This document shows positions 25,620-34,953 of a DNA stretch of 64,000 nucleotides, piece by piece. The DNA is from Halomonas sp. MCCC 1A13316. Lineage in GTDB: Bacteria; Pseudomonadota; Gammaproteobacteria; Pseudomonadales; Halomonadaceae. Every line of letters begins with the position of its first letter. Within the stretch, counting starts at the first letter, position 1. The position numbers and the translations under genes are program-made. The stretch spans positions 3,472,001-3,536,000 of the forward strand of contig NZ_CP053382.1 of assembly GCF_014931605.1 (NCBI RefSeq), in the 5' to 3' direction. Under the pieces are notes generated by a model, which was not told the DNA's origin, did no database searches, and worked only from the letters and a program-made list of their open reading frames with translations.

Positions 25620-25642
25620 AGGCGCTGAGCGCTGGCTGCGAC

Positions 25643-25996
25643 TTACTTGGTCGCGGCGCTGGCTGCCTTGACGTTCTGCTCGGCCAGTTGCTGGCCCTTC
25701 TGCAGGAACTCCTGGCTCAAGTCGACCACTTTCTTGGTGTCGCCCTGCAGGCGCTCGCCCAGTTCCTTGGCGGCCTTTTGCTGGGTCTCGAAGACCTGCT
25801 TGAGGCCCTCGGAGTCCTTGACATCGGTCCAGGCACGGGCCTGGGCCAGGCTCAGGTCGGAGTAGCTACGGAAGGCTTCCATCTGAGCCGACAGCAGCTT
25901 CTCGTAATATTCCAGGGTCAGCGAGCCATAGGCACGCGCCGGGCCAAAGAACAGAGTTTCGAACTGCTGGGTAGTCTTTTCTTGAGTCTTGCTCAT
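25643..25996 (-). CDS. phaP: Phasin family protein
   Basis: 117 residues, all helical and alanine/glutamine rich. Phasins coat polyhydroxyalkanoate granules. The central run FGPARAYGSLTLEYYEKLLSAQMEAF, LAQARAWTDVKD and the amphipathic C-terminus FLQKGQQLAEQNVKAASAATK fit the Phasin_2 type. The start at 25996 has GGAGG 7 bases upstream. No PHA synthase or regulator is nearby. The promoter carries TGC-rich repeats of the sort bound by the PHA-responsive repressor PhaR. Confidence 0.85.
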   Translation of the reverse strand: MSKTQEKTTQQFETLFFGPARAYGSLTLEYYEKLLSAQMEAFRSYSDLSLAQARAWTDVKDSEGLKQVFETQQKAAKELGERLQGDTKKVVDLSQEFLQKGQQLAEQNVKAASAATK

Positions 25997-26038
25997 GAGA
26001 CACCTCCATCGTTGCGTTGCCAAGGCAGGAAGGAGCCT

Positions 26039-26096
26039 TGTTGCAATGCAACATAGCAGTTCGACTTGTGCGTTGCAATAATTTTTGTGCGTTGCA
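26039..26096. promoter_or_regulatory. TGC-rich operator cluster before the phasin gene
   Basis: TGTTGCAATGCAACA (26039-26053) is a near-perfect palindrome. TTGTGCGTTGCA occurs exactly twice, at 26066-26077 and 26085-26096, 19 bases apart. PhaR of PHA producers binds TGC-rich DNA, so this is a likely PhaR operator; the regulator is not in the window. Confidence 0.55.
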
Positions 26097-26137
26097 GCAT
26101 GCGGGGTCAATAGGACGAACAAACTGGCTCAAGAGCG

Positions 26138-26845
26138 TCAGCGATAGGCGCCTTCGATATCCGTTATGCGCATTGCTCTGCGTCCGAGCCCACCATGCAG
26201 ATCCAGCATGCGCTCTATCCAGCCGTAGACCGGGTCGGCATTCGATACCAGGTCGGCGGTGGAGACTACCCTCGCCCACATGAACGTTCCGAACAGCAGA
26301 TAGTCGGCGGCGGCAGGCGACTCACCGTCAACGTAATCGGCTTCCTTCAAGCACCCCCGCAACGGCTCGAGCGCTGCATCCAGTTGCGCCAGCCCCTTGG
26401 CCGGGGAGTGGAATTCCTCGAGCGTTCTGCCGAAGCGCTTCTCGCGGGTCTCGCGGAAGTAGTCGCGATCCTTGGGATCGATGGCGTTGAGCAGGTCCAT
26501 TATGATGGTGCGCATCATGGCCGGCGCCAGGGCGCGCTCGGCGTAGTGCTTGAAGAAGCGAGCTCGAGCCTCGGCCATACCATCTCCCAGCAGCGGAGCT
26601 TCGGGATAGGTGCGATCTAGATAACGCAGGATCGCATAGCTGTCGGTGATCGTGTCGTCGCCGTCGACCAGCACCGGCACCTTGTCGTAGTCGGCGAAGG
26701 CGAGCGCTTCCTTGTTGGTGAAGTGCCAAGCGCGTGTCTCGGCATCGAGCCCCTTGTGGGCCAGCGCGTAGCGTACGCGCCAGCAGTAGGGAGAGAAGCG
26801 CAATCCTTCGTCGATGCCGCAGAGATCAAAGAGAACCCTTGCCAT
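26138..26845 (-). CDS. Glutathione S-transferase family protein
   Basis: 235 residues. The N-terminal thioredoxin-like domain has RFSPYCWRVRYALAHKGL near residue 17, where SPYC could hold the catalytic Ser/Cys, and KVPVLVDGDDTITDSYAILRYLD near 55 (glutathione-binding cis-Pro and DS). A helical C-terminal domain follows. Substrate unknown. The ATG at 26845 follows AGGAGGCGTC. It is monocistronic, upstream of the phasin gene and divergent from the LctP permease. Confidence 0.82.
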   Translation of the reverse strand: MARVLFDLCGIDEGLRFSPYCWRVRYALAHKGLDAETRAWHFTNKEALAFADYDKVPVLVDGDDTITDSYAILRYLDRTYPEAPLLGDGMAEARARFFKHYAERALAPAMMRTIIMDLLNAIDPKDRDYFRETREKRFGRTLEEFHSPAKGLAQLDAALEPLRGCLKEADYVDGESPAAADYLLFGTFMWARVVSTADLVSNADPVYGWIERMLDLHGGLGRRAMRITDIEGAYR

Positions 26846-27063
26846 GACGCCTCCTGGCGAAATCGTTAGTCGTAGATGGATAGTGCCAGCCTTGCCGGCA
26901 GGATGCCAACCAGGCTGTGGCTGGCGACGCCGTGGCCGTCAGCCTGTCCATTAGTCTAACAACGAATGTACCCCCAGCACCGGAAAGCCCCTTTTAATGA
27001 AAGGCAATTTTTTGAATTCCAACAAGAAATGTAAAAACGTACGACCGACACCCCTTAGTCAAT

Positions 27064-27078
27064 ATTGGTAATACCAAT
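27064..27078. promoter_or_regulatory. GlcC-type operator before the LctP permease
   Basis: ATTGGTAATACCAAT is a perfect inverted repeat with a 3-base centre. It has the TTGGTnnnACCAA form bound by the GlcC/PdhR/LldR branch of GntR regulators. It lies 124 bases before the permease in a 356-base gap that otherwise shows no gene. The matching site before glcD is at 42295. Confidence 0.7.
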
Positions 27079-27201
27079 TATCCAAGATGGCAACTTGCGA
27101 TTGCACTTCGTATCGTTGCTTCCCGCCGGCCGCACGCGCCAAGTTGCGCCGCCGCGAAAGTCGCGTTGGTGTACTCAACAAGGAGAATCGAGGAAACGTC
27201 C

Positions 27202-28905
27202 ATGTCGGATACGACCCTAGCTCTACTCGCCTTCACGCCGCTGATACTGGCCGGCGTACTGCTTATCGGCTTTCGCATGGCCGCTCGCACCGCCATGCCG
27301 ATCGTCTTCGTGGTAACCGCCCTGATCGGGCTGCTCGCCTGGGAGATGAGTGTCAATCGGGTGCTCGCCTCTACGCTCCAGGGCCTTATCCTGACCGTCT
27401 CGATCCTGTGGATCATCTTCGGCGCGATCTTGCTGTTGAATACCCTGAAGCACTCCGGCGGTATCGCGGCTATCCGCAACGGATTCTCCGGCATCAGCCC
27501 CGACCGCCGGGTGCAGGCGCTCATCGTAGCCTGGCTGTTCGGCTGTTTCATCGAGGGTGCCTCGGGCTTCGGCACGCCCGCCGCCGTGGCTGCACCGCTG
27601 TTGGTCGCGCTCGGCTTTCCCGCTCTCTCCGCCGTGGTGGTGGGCATGATGATCCAATCCACGCCGGTCTCCTTCGGTGCCGTGGGCACGCCGATCGTGG
27701 TCGGCGTCTCCGGGGGCGTCAACATGAACGCCATCACCGAGCAGCTCGAGGCCGGCGGCTACACCTGGCTCGAATACTTCCGCCTGATCGCCGCCGAAGT
27801 CGCCATCGTGCACGGCATCGTCGGCATCCTGATGCCGCTGATCATGGTGGTGATCATGGTGCGCTTCTTCGGCGCCAACCGCTCCTGGAAGGAAGGGCTC
27901 TCCATTGCGCCGTTCGCACTGTTCACCGGCGTAGCCTTCGTGGTGCCCTATGCCCTGGCGGGCGTGCTGCTGGGGCCGGAGTTCCCGTCGATGATCGGCG
28001 CCATGGTCGGCCTGGCCATCGTCGTGCCCGCGGCACGCCGCGGCTTTCTGCTGCCCAAGGATACCTGGGACTTCCCCGAGCGTAGCGCCTGGCCGGCCGG
28101 CTGGATCGGCAAGATCGAGATCAACATCGACGACATCGCCGGCAAGACCCCGCTCTCCACCTGGATGGGCTGGCTGCCCTACGTGCTGCTGGCACTGTTC
28201 CTGGTGGCGTCGCGCGTCATCGACCCGCTGCGCGAGGCGCTCACCGGCTTCGCCTTTGGCTGGAGTAACATCCTCGGCGAAGCCGGCGTCTCCGGTAGCA
28301 TCGCCCCGCTATACCTGCCGGGGGGCATCCTGCTGATGGTGGTACTGGTCACCGCCGTGCTGCATCGCATGCGAATCGGCGAACTCCAGGCGGCCTTCGG
28401 CGAATCCTCACGCACGCTGCTCGGCGCCGGTTTCGTGCTCATCTTCACCATCCCCATGGTGCGGATACTGATCAACTCCGGGGTCAACGCCGCCGACCTG
28501 GTGTCGATGCCGGTGGCTATGGCTCAGTTCGTGGCCGACAGCGTGGGTGGCGTCTATCCCTTCTTCGCACCGGCAGTCGGTGCGCTGGGAGCCTTCATCG
28601 CCGGCTCGAACACCGTATCGAACCTGATGCTGTCCGAGTTCCAGTTCAATGTCGCCGGTGCGCTGGGCGTCTCCACCGCCATGATGGTGGCGCTACAGGC
28701 CGTCGGCGCCGCCGCGGGCAACATGATCGCCATCCACAACGTGGTCGCGGCCTCGGCCACCGTGGGCCTGCTCGGCCGCGAGGGCGAAACCATCCGCAAG
28801 ACCATCCTGCCGACGCTCTACTATCTGATCTTCACCGGCCTGATCGGCCTGATCGCCTTCTATGTCCTCGGCGTAACCGACCCGCTGATGCAAGTCGGCG
28901 GCTGA
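27202..28905 (+). CDS. LctP/GlcA-family lactate or glycolate permease
   Basis: 567 residues with about fourteen membrane helices. The LctP family (LldP, GlcA) imports L-lactate, D-lactate and glycolate with protons. Signatures are [24 protein letters not shown] near residue 112, [20 protein letters not shown] near 150, and [18 protein letters not shown] near 470. The ATG at 27202 has GAGGAA upstream. The GlcC-like operator shared with glcDEF argues for glycolate as main substrate, although the genes are 15 kb apart. A strong terminator follows. Confidence 0.88.
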   Translation: MSDTTLALLAFTPLILAGVLLIGFRMAARTAMPIVFVVTALIGLLAWEMSVNRVLASTLQGLILTVSILWIIFGAILLLNTLKHSGGIAAIRNGFSGISPDRRVQALIVAWLFGCFIEGASGFGTPAAVAAPLLVALGFPALSAVVVGMMIQSTPVSFGAVGTPIVVGVSGGVNMNAITEQLEAGGYTWLEYFRLIAAEVAIVHGIVGILMPLIMVVIMVRFFGANRSWKEGLSIAPFALFTGVAFVVPYALAGVLLGPEFPSMIGAMVGLAIVVPAARRGFLLPKDTWDFPERSAWPAGWIGKIEINIDDIAGKTPLSTWMGWLPYVLLALFLVASRVIDPLREALTGFAFGWSNILGEAGVSGSIAPLYLPGGILLMVVLVTAVLHRMRIGELQAAFGESSRTLLGAGFVLIFTIPMVRILINSGVNAADLVSMPVAMAQFVADSVGGVYPFFAPAVGALGAFIAGSNTVSNLMLSEFQFNVAGALGVSTAMMVALQAVGAAAGNMIAIHNVVAASATVGLLGREGETIRKTILPTLYYLIFTGLIGLIAFYVLGVTDPLMQVGG

Positions 28906-28924
28906 CAAGTCCAACACAAGCACG

Positions 28925-28956
28925 AGCCCCGCGTCCTCATGGACGCGGGGCTTTTT
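28925..28956 (+). terminator. Terminator after the LctP permease
   Basis: AGCCCCGCGTCC, loop TCAT, GGACGCGGGGCT, then TTTTT: a textbook intrinsic terminator. Confidence 0.92.
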
Positions 28957-28971
28957 CGTATTCTACCAAGC

Positions 28972-29496
28972 TCAACCGATGCGCTCGAGCTCGCTTGCAT
29001 GCCGTCTGCCTCGCTCGACATAGCCCGCCGCATTCCTGGCCATCCCCTCGATCACGTCGGGTGAAAGCTCGCGAATGACCTTTGCCGGGGCGCCGACAAT
29101 CAGCGAATTCGGTGGAAACTCGGCCCCCTCCTTGACCACGGCGCCCGCCGCCACCAGGCAGTTCTCGCCGATCACGGCACCATTAAGAATCACCGCCTGT
29201 ATACCGACCAGGCTACCGTTGCCGATGGTGCAGCCGTGCAGCATCGCCTGGTGACCTACGGTCACGCCCTTGCCCACCTTGAGCGGAAACCCGGGATCAG
29301 CATGCAGCACGGCCCCGTCCTGGATATTGCTCTCTTCGTCCACTTCGAGGTGGTCGGTATCGCCGCGAAGCACCGCCTGGTACCAGACACTGGCGCCACG
29401 CTTGAGCGTTACCTGCCCGATCACGTCGGCGGTTTCCGCCACATATACGTCGGCGTGAATCTCGGGGCAGTGTTCTGCATACCGGTAGATCGCCAT
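28972..29496 (-). CDS. Gamma-class carbonic anhydrase-like hexapeptide-repeat protein
   Basis: 174 residues of left-handed beta-helix repeats. The three metal-binding histidines are visible in QDGAVLHAD near residue 62 and TVGHQAMLHG near 80. Such proteins (YrdA/CaiE type) bind zinc or iron; carbonic anhydrase activity is proven only for some. The ATG at 29496 with AGGAGC upstream was chosen over longer frames. It begins 22 bases after the threonine aldolase stop and ends the operon that starts with the aminotransferase at 34889. Confidence 0.87.
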   Translation of the reverse strand: MAIYRYAEHCPEIHADVYVAETADVIGQVTLKRGASVWYQAVLRGDTDHLEVDEESNIQDGAVLHADPGFPLKVGKGVTVGHQAMLHGCTIGNGSLVGIQAVILNGAVIGENCLVAAGAVVKEGAEFPPNSLIVGAPAKVIRELSPDVIEGMARNAAGYVERGRRHASELERIG

Positions 29497-29518
29497 GACA
29501 AGCTCCTCCGCTGGGATA

Positions 29519-30553
29519 TCAGATCGCCGAGACCGGAAGCTCGCTTCCGGCACCGGCAAAGTAGCCGCCCACCTCCGCCACCACCCGCTGGATGTCCTCC
29601 TCACTTACGTCCAGGTGGGTCACCAGGCGGGTCACCGGCCCCACCGCGAGCATGATGCTGCGGGCCTCGAGGTGAGCCTGCAGGGCACGGCAGTGTGCCT
29701 CGGGAAACGCGACGAATACCATGTTGGTATCGCAGGCACGGATTTCCACTCCCGGCACGGCCTGCAACCCCTCGGCCAGGCGCCGTGCGTTGTCATGGTC
29801 CTCGGCCAGACGCTCGACGTGATGTTCCAGGGCATGTTGGCAGGCCGCGGCCAGGACCCCCGCCTGGCGCATGCCGCCGCCCAGCGTCTTGCGCCACCGC
29901 CGAGCCCGGGCGATGAAATCGGCGTCTCCCAGCAGCAACGAGCCCACCGGCGCCCCGAGCCCCTTGGAGAAGCACAACGATACGGAATCGAAGCCGCGGC
30001 ACAACTCGGCGAGGGACTGCCCCGAGGCCACGCCGGCATTGAACAGCCGCGCCCCGTCCAGATGGGTGGAAAGCCCCTGACTGTGGGCCTGGTCCGTTGC
30101 CGCCGTCAGGTAGGCCTGTGACAGCACCTTGCCACGAAAGGTATTCTCCAGCGCCAGCAGGCGGGTGCGGGCATGATGAATGTCATCCCCCTTCACCGCG
30201 GCGTGTAGCGCACCTAGGTCCAGGCTGCCATCGTCCTCATGGGGCAGGGCCTGGGCCGTAATGCCGCCCAGGGCCGCGGCTCCTCCGCCTTCGTCTCGGT
30301 AAAGGTGAGAGAGCTGCCCGGCGATTACCTCTTCGCCTCGCTGGCAGTGGGTCAGCAGTGCGCAGAGATTGCTTTGCGTGCCCGAGGGGAACAACAGTGC
30401 GGCGGCCTTGCCAGCCTGCTCGGCGGTGCCCTGCTCGAAGGCGTTGACCGTAGGGTCGTCTCCCCATACGTCATCCCCCACCTCGGCATGGGCGATGACC
30501 TCGCGCATGGCCGGTGTGGGTCGGGTCACGGTGTCACTGCGTAGATCGATCAT
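29519..30553 (-). CDS. ltaE: Low-specificity L-threonine aldolase
   Basis: 344 residues, PLP-dependent fold type I. It splits L-threonine, L-allo-threonine and other beta-hydroxy amino acids into glycine and an aldehyde. The N-terminal MIDLRSDTVTRPTPAMREVI is diagnostic. The PLP lysine lies in SVSLCFSKGLGAPVGS near residue 200, with DGARLFNA near 170. It follows the FAD/Fe-S dehydrogenase by 95 bases. Next to a glyoxylate-type aminotransferase it could supply or consume glycine, or cleave a beta-hydroxyamino acid made by that enzyme. Confidence 0.92.
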   Translation of the reverse strand: MIDLRSDTVTRPTPAMREVIAHAEVGDDVWGDDPTVNAFEQGTAEQAGKAAALLFPSGTQSNLCALLTHCQRGEEVIAGQLSHLYRDEGGGAAALGGITAQALPHEDDGSLDLGALHAAVKGDDIHHARTRLLALENTFRGKVLSQAYLTAATDQAHSQGLSTHLDGARLFNAGVASGQSLAELCRGFDSVSLCFSKGLGAPVGSLLLGDADFIARARRWRKTLGGGMRQAGVLAAACQHALEHHVERLAEDHDNARRLAEGLQAVPGVEIRACDTNMVFVAFPEAHCRALQAHLEARSIMLAVGPVTRLVTHLDVSEEDIQRVVAEVGGYFAGAGSELPVSAI

Positions 30554-30648
30554 GAAGGGCCTCGCCTCTGTGTCTCTGTGCCGAGCACGGCAAAGGGCGA
30601 CGGCTGCCGCCCCGGCTCGCTCACGCCATGATGAGGGCTTGTCGGCGC

Positions 30649-33645
30649 TCAAGCCAGCGCCTGCTCGAGCAAACGGGCCACATGCATCGCCTCGCGGCCG
30701 CTGCCGTCGCGGATTTGGTGACGGCAGCTGGTTCCATCGGCCACCAGTACGGCATCGTCGCCGGCCTCACGGATCGTCGGCAGGAGCGACAGTTCCGCCA
30801 TCTTTTGCGAGGCGTCGTAGTGTTCTGCCTCGTAGCCGAAGCTGCCCGCCATGCCGCAGCATGAGGACTCGATCGTCACTACCTCGAGTTCCGGTATCCA
30901 TGCGAGCACCCGCTCGACCGGCCGCAAGGCATCGAAGGCCTTCTGGTGGCAGTGGCCATGCAGCAATGCCCTTGCGTGACCGACCGGCTTGAGTTCTAGT
31001 GGCAACTCACCGGCGTCATGTGCCTTCACCAGGAACTCTTCGAACAGTAGGGCCGACTCGGCAAGCCGTTGTGCCGCCTCCCCGAAGCCGTACTGCAGGA
31101 ACTCGTCGCGCAAGCTCAGCAGGCACGACGGCTCGAGCCCGACGATCGATACGCCGCGCTCGACGAAAGGCATCAGATGATCGAGGGAGCGCCTCGCCTC
31201 GGCCTTGGCCTTGTCGAACTGGCCGGAGGAGAGGTAGGTGCGACCACAGCACAGGGGACGTTCGCCCGGCTTGACGTTGAGATGCACCTGATAGCCGGCC
31301 CTCTCCAGCACTCGCTTGGCGGCACGGGCGTTTTCGCTCTCCATGTAGTTGTTGAAGGTGTCGACGAACAACAGCACCTCGCGGGACGCCTGTGCCGCTT
31401 GTCCCTGGTGTTCGGCAAGGAAGTTGCCGCGAAATTTGGGGAAGTCACGCTGCTCTGCCAGGCCCAGCGCCTGTTTGACTCGTCGCGAGAAGAATGGCAT
31501 CCGCTCGGCAGCGCTCAGCAAGCCCGAGAATCGGCTCGCCCAGGGGGCGTAGCGCGGCATCTCGCCGACCAGGCGGTCACGCAGCGAGAGCCCCTTGGCC
31601 TTGGCCCGGGCGGTGCGCGCCTCGATCTTGAACTTGGCCATATCGACGCCCGTGGGGCAGTCGCGCTTGCATCCCTTGCACGACACGCACAGATCGAGCG
31701 CTTCCTTGACGTCATCGCTGGCCAGCCCTTCGCCGTCGAGTTGACCGGACAATGCCAGGCGCAGGGTGTTGGCGCGTCCACGGGTCAGGTGTTGCTCATC
31801 ACGAGTGATACGGTAACTGGGGCACATGGTGCCGGCGTCGAACTTGCGGCAGTGGCCGTTGTTGTTGCACATCTCGACCGCCATGGCCAGGCCGTGGGTG
31901 ACATCGCCGCCGGTACCGGGCGCGCTCTGCTCGCCGGTCAGCGGGTCGCGCTTGACGTCCCACGGCGACCAGTCGAACACCGGGCTCAGCGGGATCCTGC
32001 GATAGTCGCTCGAAAAGCGGAAGTATCGCTCCTCATCCATCTTGGGGGTATCGACGATCTTGCCCGGATTGAGAAGGTTGTCGGGGTCGAAGCGCCGTTT
32101 CACCTCCTTGAAGGCGTCGTTGAGAGTGCTGCCGAACTGCCAGGCCACCCACTCGCCGCGACACAGGCCGTCGCCGTGCTCACCGGAGTAGGCCCCCTTG
32201 TATTCACGAACCAGTGCCGAGGCCTGCTCGGCAATCTCGCGCATCTTCTCGGCGCCACCGCGGCGCATGTCGAGTATCGGCCGCACATGCAGGGTGCCGA
32301 CACTGGCATGGGCGTACCAGGTGCCCTCGGTACCATGACGATGAAAAACCTCGGTCAGCTTGTCGGTGTATTCGGCCAGATGCTCGAGCGGCACCGCACA
32401 GTCCTCGATGAAGGAGACCGGCTTTCCGTCACCCTTCATGCTCATCATGATGTTGAGCCCCGCCTTGCGCACGTTCCATAGCGCTTTCTGCTCGGCCGGC
32501 TCCGGCATGTCGACCACGCATCCCGGCAACCCCAGCTCGGCCAGCAACTCATTGAGGCTGGCCAGCGAGGCCAGTTGGGCGTCGCAGTCGGCACCGGCGA
32601 ATTCCACCAGCAGGATTGCCTCGGGCTTGCCGATCAATGCCTTTTCGATCACCGGACGAAACGAGGGGTTTTCCAGCGACAGCTCGATCATGGTGCGATC
32701 GACCAGCTCTACCGCGGAGGGATCGAGGGTGACGATGTGCTGGGTGACATCCATAGCCTGGTAGAAGGTCGGGAAATTCACCACGCCGAGCACCTTGTGC
32801 TCGGGAAGCGGCGAGAGCTTGAGCTTGATGCGGCGGCTGACCGCCAGGGTGCCCTCGGAACCCACCAACAGATGGGCCAGGTTTACGCGGCCCTCGGCAT
32901 CGTAGGGCTTGGGGTTCTGGCAATGGAAGATATCAAGGTTGTAACCGCCCACCCGCCGCAACACCTTCGGAAAGTGCTCGCGGATATCCGGTGCCACGCC
33001 CACGGCAATCGCCTTGACGCCCTCCGCCAGCTCCCGCACCCGCCCCGTGGCAGGCAGCTCATCCACGAACCCGAAGCTTCCCTCGCTGCCGTCGGCCAGC
33101 CAGGCGTCGATGCCCAGGACGTTATGCACCATGTTGCCATAGCGGATCGAGCGCGACCCGCAGGAGTTGTTGCCGGCCATGCCGCCGAGGGTGCACTGAG
33201 CGCTGGTGGAGACATCCACCGGATACCAGAGCCCATGGGGTTTGAGCCACGCATTGAGGTGATCGAGCACGATGCCCGGCTCGACCACCACGGTGCGCGC
33301 CTCGGCGTCGAACTCGACGATCTGGTTGAGCCAACGGGAATTGTCGATCACAACCGCCTCGCCAACCGTCTGGCCGCACTGACTGGTACCGGCGCCTCGC
33401 GCCAGCACCGGCACCCGGGCGTCGCGTGCGATGTCCAGGGTCAACTTCAGATCGTGCTGGTCTCGGGGAATGACCACTCCGACGGGCATCACCTGGTAGA
33501 TCGACGCATCGGTCGAGTAGCGACCCCGGGAGGCGTTGTCGAACAGCACTTCGCCTTGCAGCTCCCGGGAAAGCCGGGCGGCCAAGTCGGTGACCGGCTT
33601 GACCCGGGCATCCCGAGGCCGGGCGTTATCCTTCAGGGAAGTCAT
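30649..33645 (-). CDS. FAD- and Fe-S-containing 2-hydroxyacid dehydrogenase (GlcD-GlpC fusion type)
   Basis: 998 residues in two halves. Residues 1-560 are a GlcD-like flavoprotein: FAD loop VLARGAGTSQCGQTVGEAVVIDNSR near 82, GNNSCGSRSIRYGN near 158, GEHGDGL near 490. Residues 600-998 are a GlcF/GlpC-like part. It has an Fe-S motif CVSCKGCKRDCPTGVD near 660, cysteines in MCNNNGHCRKFDAGTMCPSY near 600, and CCG-type motifs (RPLCCGRTYLSSGQ, ESSCCGMAGSFG). Relatives oxidise D-lactate or D-2-hydroxyglutarate and pass electrons to the respiratory chain. AGGAGG precedes the ATG. It lies 35 bases after the aminotransferase and probably supplies or recycles a 2-oxo/2-hydroxy acid pair in that operon. 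Confidence 0.85.
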   Translation of the reverse strand: MTSLKDNARPRDARVKPVTDLAARLSRELQGEVLFDNASRGRYSTDASIYQVMPVGVVIPRDQHDLKLTLDIARDARVPVLARGAGTSQCGQTVGEAVVIDNSRWLNQIVEFDAEARTVVVEPGIVLDHLNAWLKPHGLWYPVDVSTSAQCTLGGMAGNNSCGSRSIRYGNMVHNVLGIDAWLADGSEGSFGFVDELPATGRVRELAEGVKAIAVGVAPDIREHFPKVLRRVGGYNLDIFHCQNPKPYDAEGRVNLAHLLVGSEGTLAVSRRIKLKLSPLPEHKVLGVVNFPTFYQAMDVTQHIVTLDPSAVELVDRTMIELSLENPSFRPVIEKALIGKPEAILLVEFAGADCDAQLASLASLNELLAELGLPGCVVDMPEPAEQKALWNVRKAGLNIMMSMKGDGKPVSFIEDCAVPLEHLAEYTDKLTEVFHRHGTEGTWYAHASVGTLHVRPILDMRRGGAEKMREIAEQASALVREYKGAYSGEHGDGLCRGEWVAWQFGSTLNDAFKEVKRRFDPDNLLNPGKIVDTPKMDEERYFRFSSDYRRIPLSPVFDWSPWDVKRDPLTGEQSAPGTGGDVTHGLAMAVEMCNNNGHCRKFDAGTMCPSYRITRDEQHLTRGRANTLRLALSGQLDGEGLASDDVKEALDLCVSCKGCKRDCPTGVDMAKFKIEARTARAKAKGLSLRDRLVGEMPRYAPWASRFSGLLSAAERMPFFSRRVKQALGLAEQRDFPKFRGNFLAEHQGQAAQASREVLLFVDTFNNYMESENARAAKRVLERAGYQVHLNVKPGERPLCCGRTYLSSGQFDKAKAEARRSLDHLMPFVERGVSIVGLEPSCLLSLRDEFLQYGFGEAAQRLAESALLFEEFLVKAHDAGELPLELKPVGHARALLHGHCHQKAFDALRPVERVLAWIPELEVVTIESSCCGMAGSFGYEAEHYDASQKMAELSLLPTIREAGDDAVLVADGTSCRHQIRDGSGREAMHVARLLEQALA

Positions 33646-33680
33646 GCTTGCCTCCTAGCCGAGCTGATCAAAGCCGATGG

Positions 33681-34889
33681 TCAACGGGCGCGTTTCAGCG
33701 GATGGTTGGCGAAGTACTCGAGCGCGGCGCAGACGCCACTCTCCTTGAGCTCTACCCCGGCCAGTTTCATTCCCGCCTCGCAGCCGCCTAGCGTGGCGAT
33801 CAGGGTCAGGTCGTTGCAGTCGCCCAGGTGGCCGATACGAAACATCTTGCCCTTGGCCTTGCCCAGCCCCATGCCCAGCGACAGGTCAAAGCGCTCGTAG
33901 ATGATCTTGCGGATTTCGTCGGCATCGACACCTTCGGGCACCACTACCCCGGTCAGCACAGGCGAGTAGACCGTCGGATCCTGGCATTGAATCTCCAGCC
34001 CCCAGGCCTCGACCGCCGTGCGCACACCGGCGGCCCAGCGCTGGTGGCGCGCGAGTACGTTGTCCAGACCCTCCTCGAGCAGCATATCCAGCGATTCGTT
34101 GAGACCGTAGAGGAGGTTTGTGCTGGGGGTATAGGGCCAGTAGCCATTCTTGTTGGCCTCGAGGATTTCGTCCCAGGCCCAGAAGCTCTTCGGCATGCGA
34201 TTGTGGCAACTGGCCTCGATGGCTTTATCGGAAACGGCGTTGAAGCTGATGCCCGGGGGCAGCATCAGGCCCTTCTGGGAACCCGAGATGGTCACGTCCA
34301 CACCCCATTCGTCATGCCGATAGTCGGCACTGGCCAGGCCCGAGATAGTGTCGACCAGCAGCAGCGCCGGGTGGTCAACGGCATCGATGGCACGACGCAC
34401 CGCGGCGATGTCGCTGGTCACGCCGGTAGATGTCTCGTTGTGGACCACACAAACCGCCTTGATCTCATGCGCCGTATCTTTCTTCAGACGCGCCTCGATC
34501 ATGTCGGCCTGGACCCCGTGACGCCAGCCCTCGTAGCCGGGCAAACCGAGGAATTCGGGTTCGAGCTGCAGGCGCTGCGCCATCTTGTGCCACAGCGATG
34601 CAAAGTGTCCTGTCTCGAACATCAACACCCGGTCGCCCGGCGACAGAGTGTTGGAGAGTGCGGCTTCCCAGGCTCCGGTGCCGGATGCCGGGTAGATGAT
34701 CACCGGGTTCTGTGTCTTGAAAATCTGCTGAATCTTGCCGAGGATCTCACGCCCGAGCGCACCGAACTCCGGACCACGGTGATCGATAGTCGGCAGGCTC
34801 ATGGCCCGCAGGATGCGGTCAGGTACCGGAGAGGGGCCGGGGATTTGCAGGAAGTGGCGACCGGATGGATGGAAATCGAGATTCAACAT
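33681..34889 (-). CDS. Class V aminotransferase, serine/alanine/aspartate-glyoxylate type
   Basis: 402 residues, PLP fold type I. The N-terminus GRHFLQIPGPSPVPDRILRAM is typical of serine-glyoxylate aminotransferases. The PLP lysine is in ISGSQKGLMLPPGISF near residue 200, with DTISGLASADY near 180 and NETSTGV near 150. This subfamily transfers an amino group from serine, alanine or aspartate to glyoxylate, giving glycine. It is the first gene of a four-gene operon with the FAD/Fe-S dehydrogenase, ltaE and a gamma-carbonic anhydrase-like protein. A TGAATTCA palindrome lies 35 bases upstream. The companion genes of the beta-hydroxyaspartate cycle are absent, so the exact donor is undecided. 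Confidence 0.87.
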   Translation of the reverse strand: MLNLDFHPSGRHFLQIPGPSPVPDRILRAMSLPTIDHRGPEFGALGREILGKIQQIFKTQNPVIIYPASGTGAWEAALSNTLSPGDRVLMFETGHFASLWHKMAQRLQLEPEFLGLPGYEGWRHGVQADMIEARLKKDTAHEIKAVCVVHNETSTGVTSDIAAVRRAIDAVDHPALLLVDTISGLASADYRHDEWGVDVTISGSQKGLMLPPGISFNAVSDKAIEASCHNRMPKSFWAWDEILEANKNGYWPYTPSTNLLYGLNESLDMLLEEGLDNVLARHQRWAAGVRTAVEAWGLEIQCQDPTVYSPVLTGVVVPEGVDADEIRKIIYERFDLSLGMGLGKAKGKMFRIGHLGDCNDLTLIATLGGCEAGMKLAGVELKESGVCAALEYFANHPLKRAR

Positions 34890-34924
34890 GCGTCTATCTC
34901 CGATAATTGTTTTGTATTTTTGAT

Positions 34925-34936
34925 AATGAATTCATT
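34925..34936. promoter_or_regulatory. TGAATTCA operator before the aminotransferase
   Basis: AATGAATTCATT is a perfect 12-base palindrome in the 64-base gap after the CoA-transferase gene. It shares the TGAATTCA core with the sites at 40035-40049 and 40603-40617. Confidence 0.5.
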
Positions 34937-34953
34937 TTCAGTCAGCATAAAAG

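Noticed and set aside
27010..27022. TTTTGAATTCC before the LctP permease as a TGAATTCA site
   Set aside because: Only the GAATTC centre matches; the arms of the other sites are absent.
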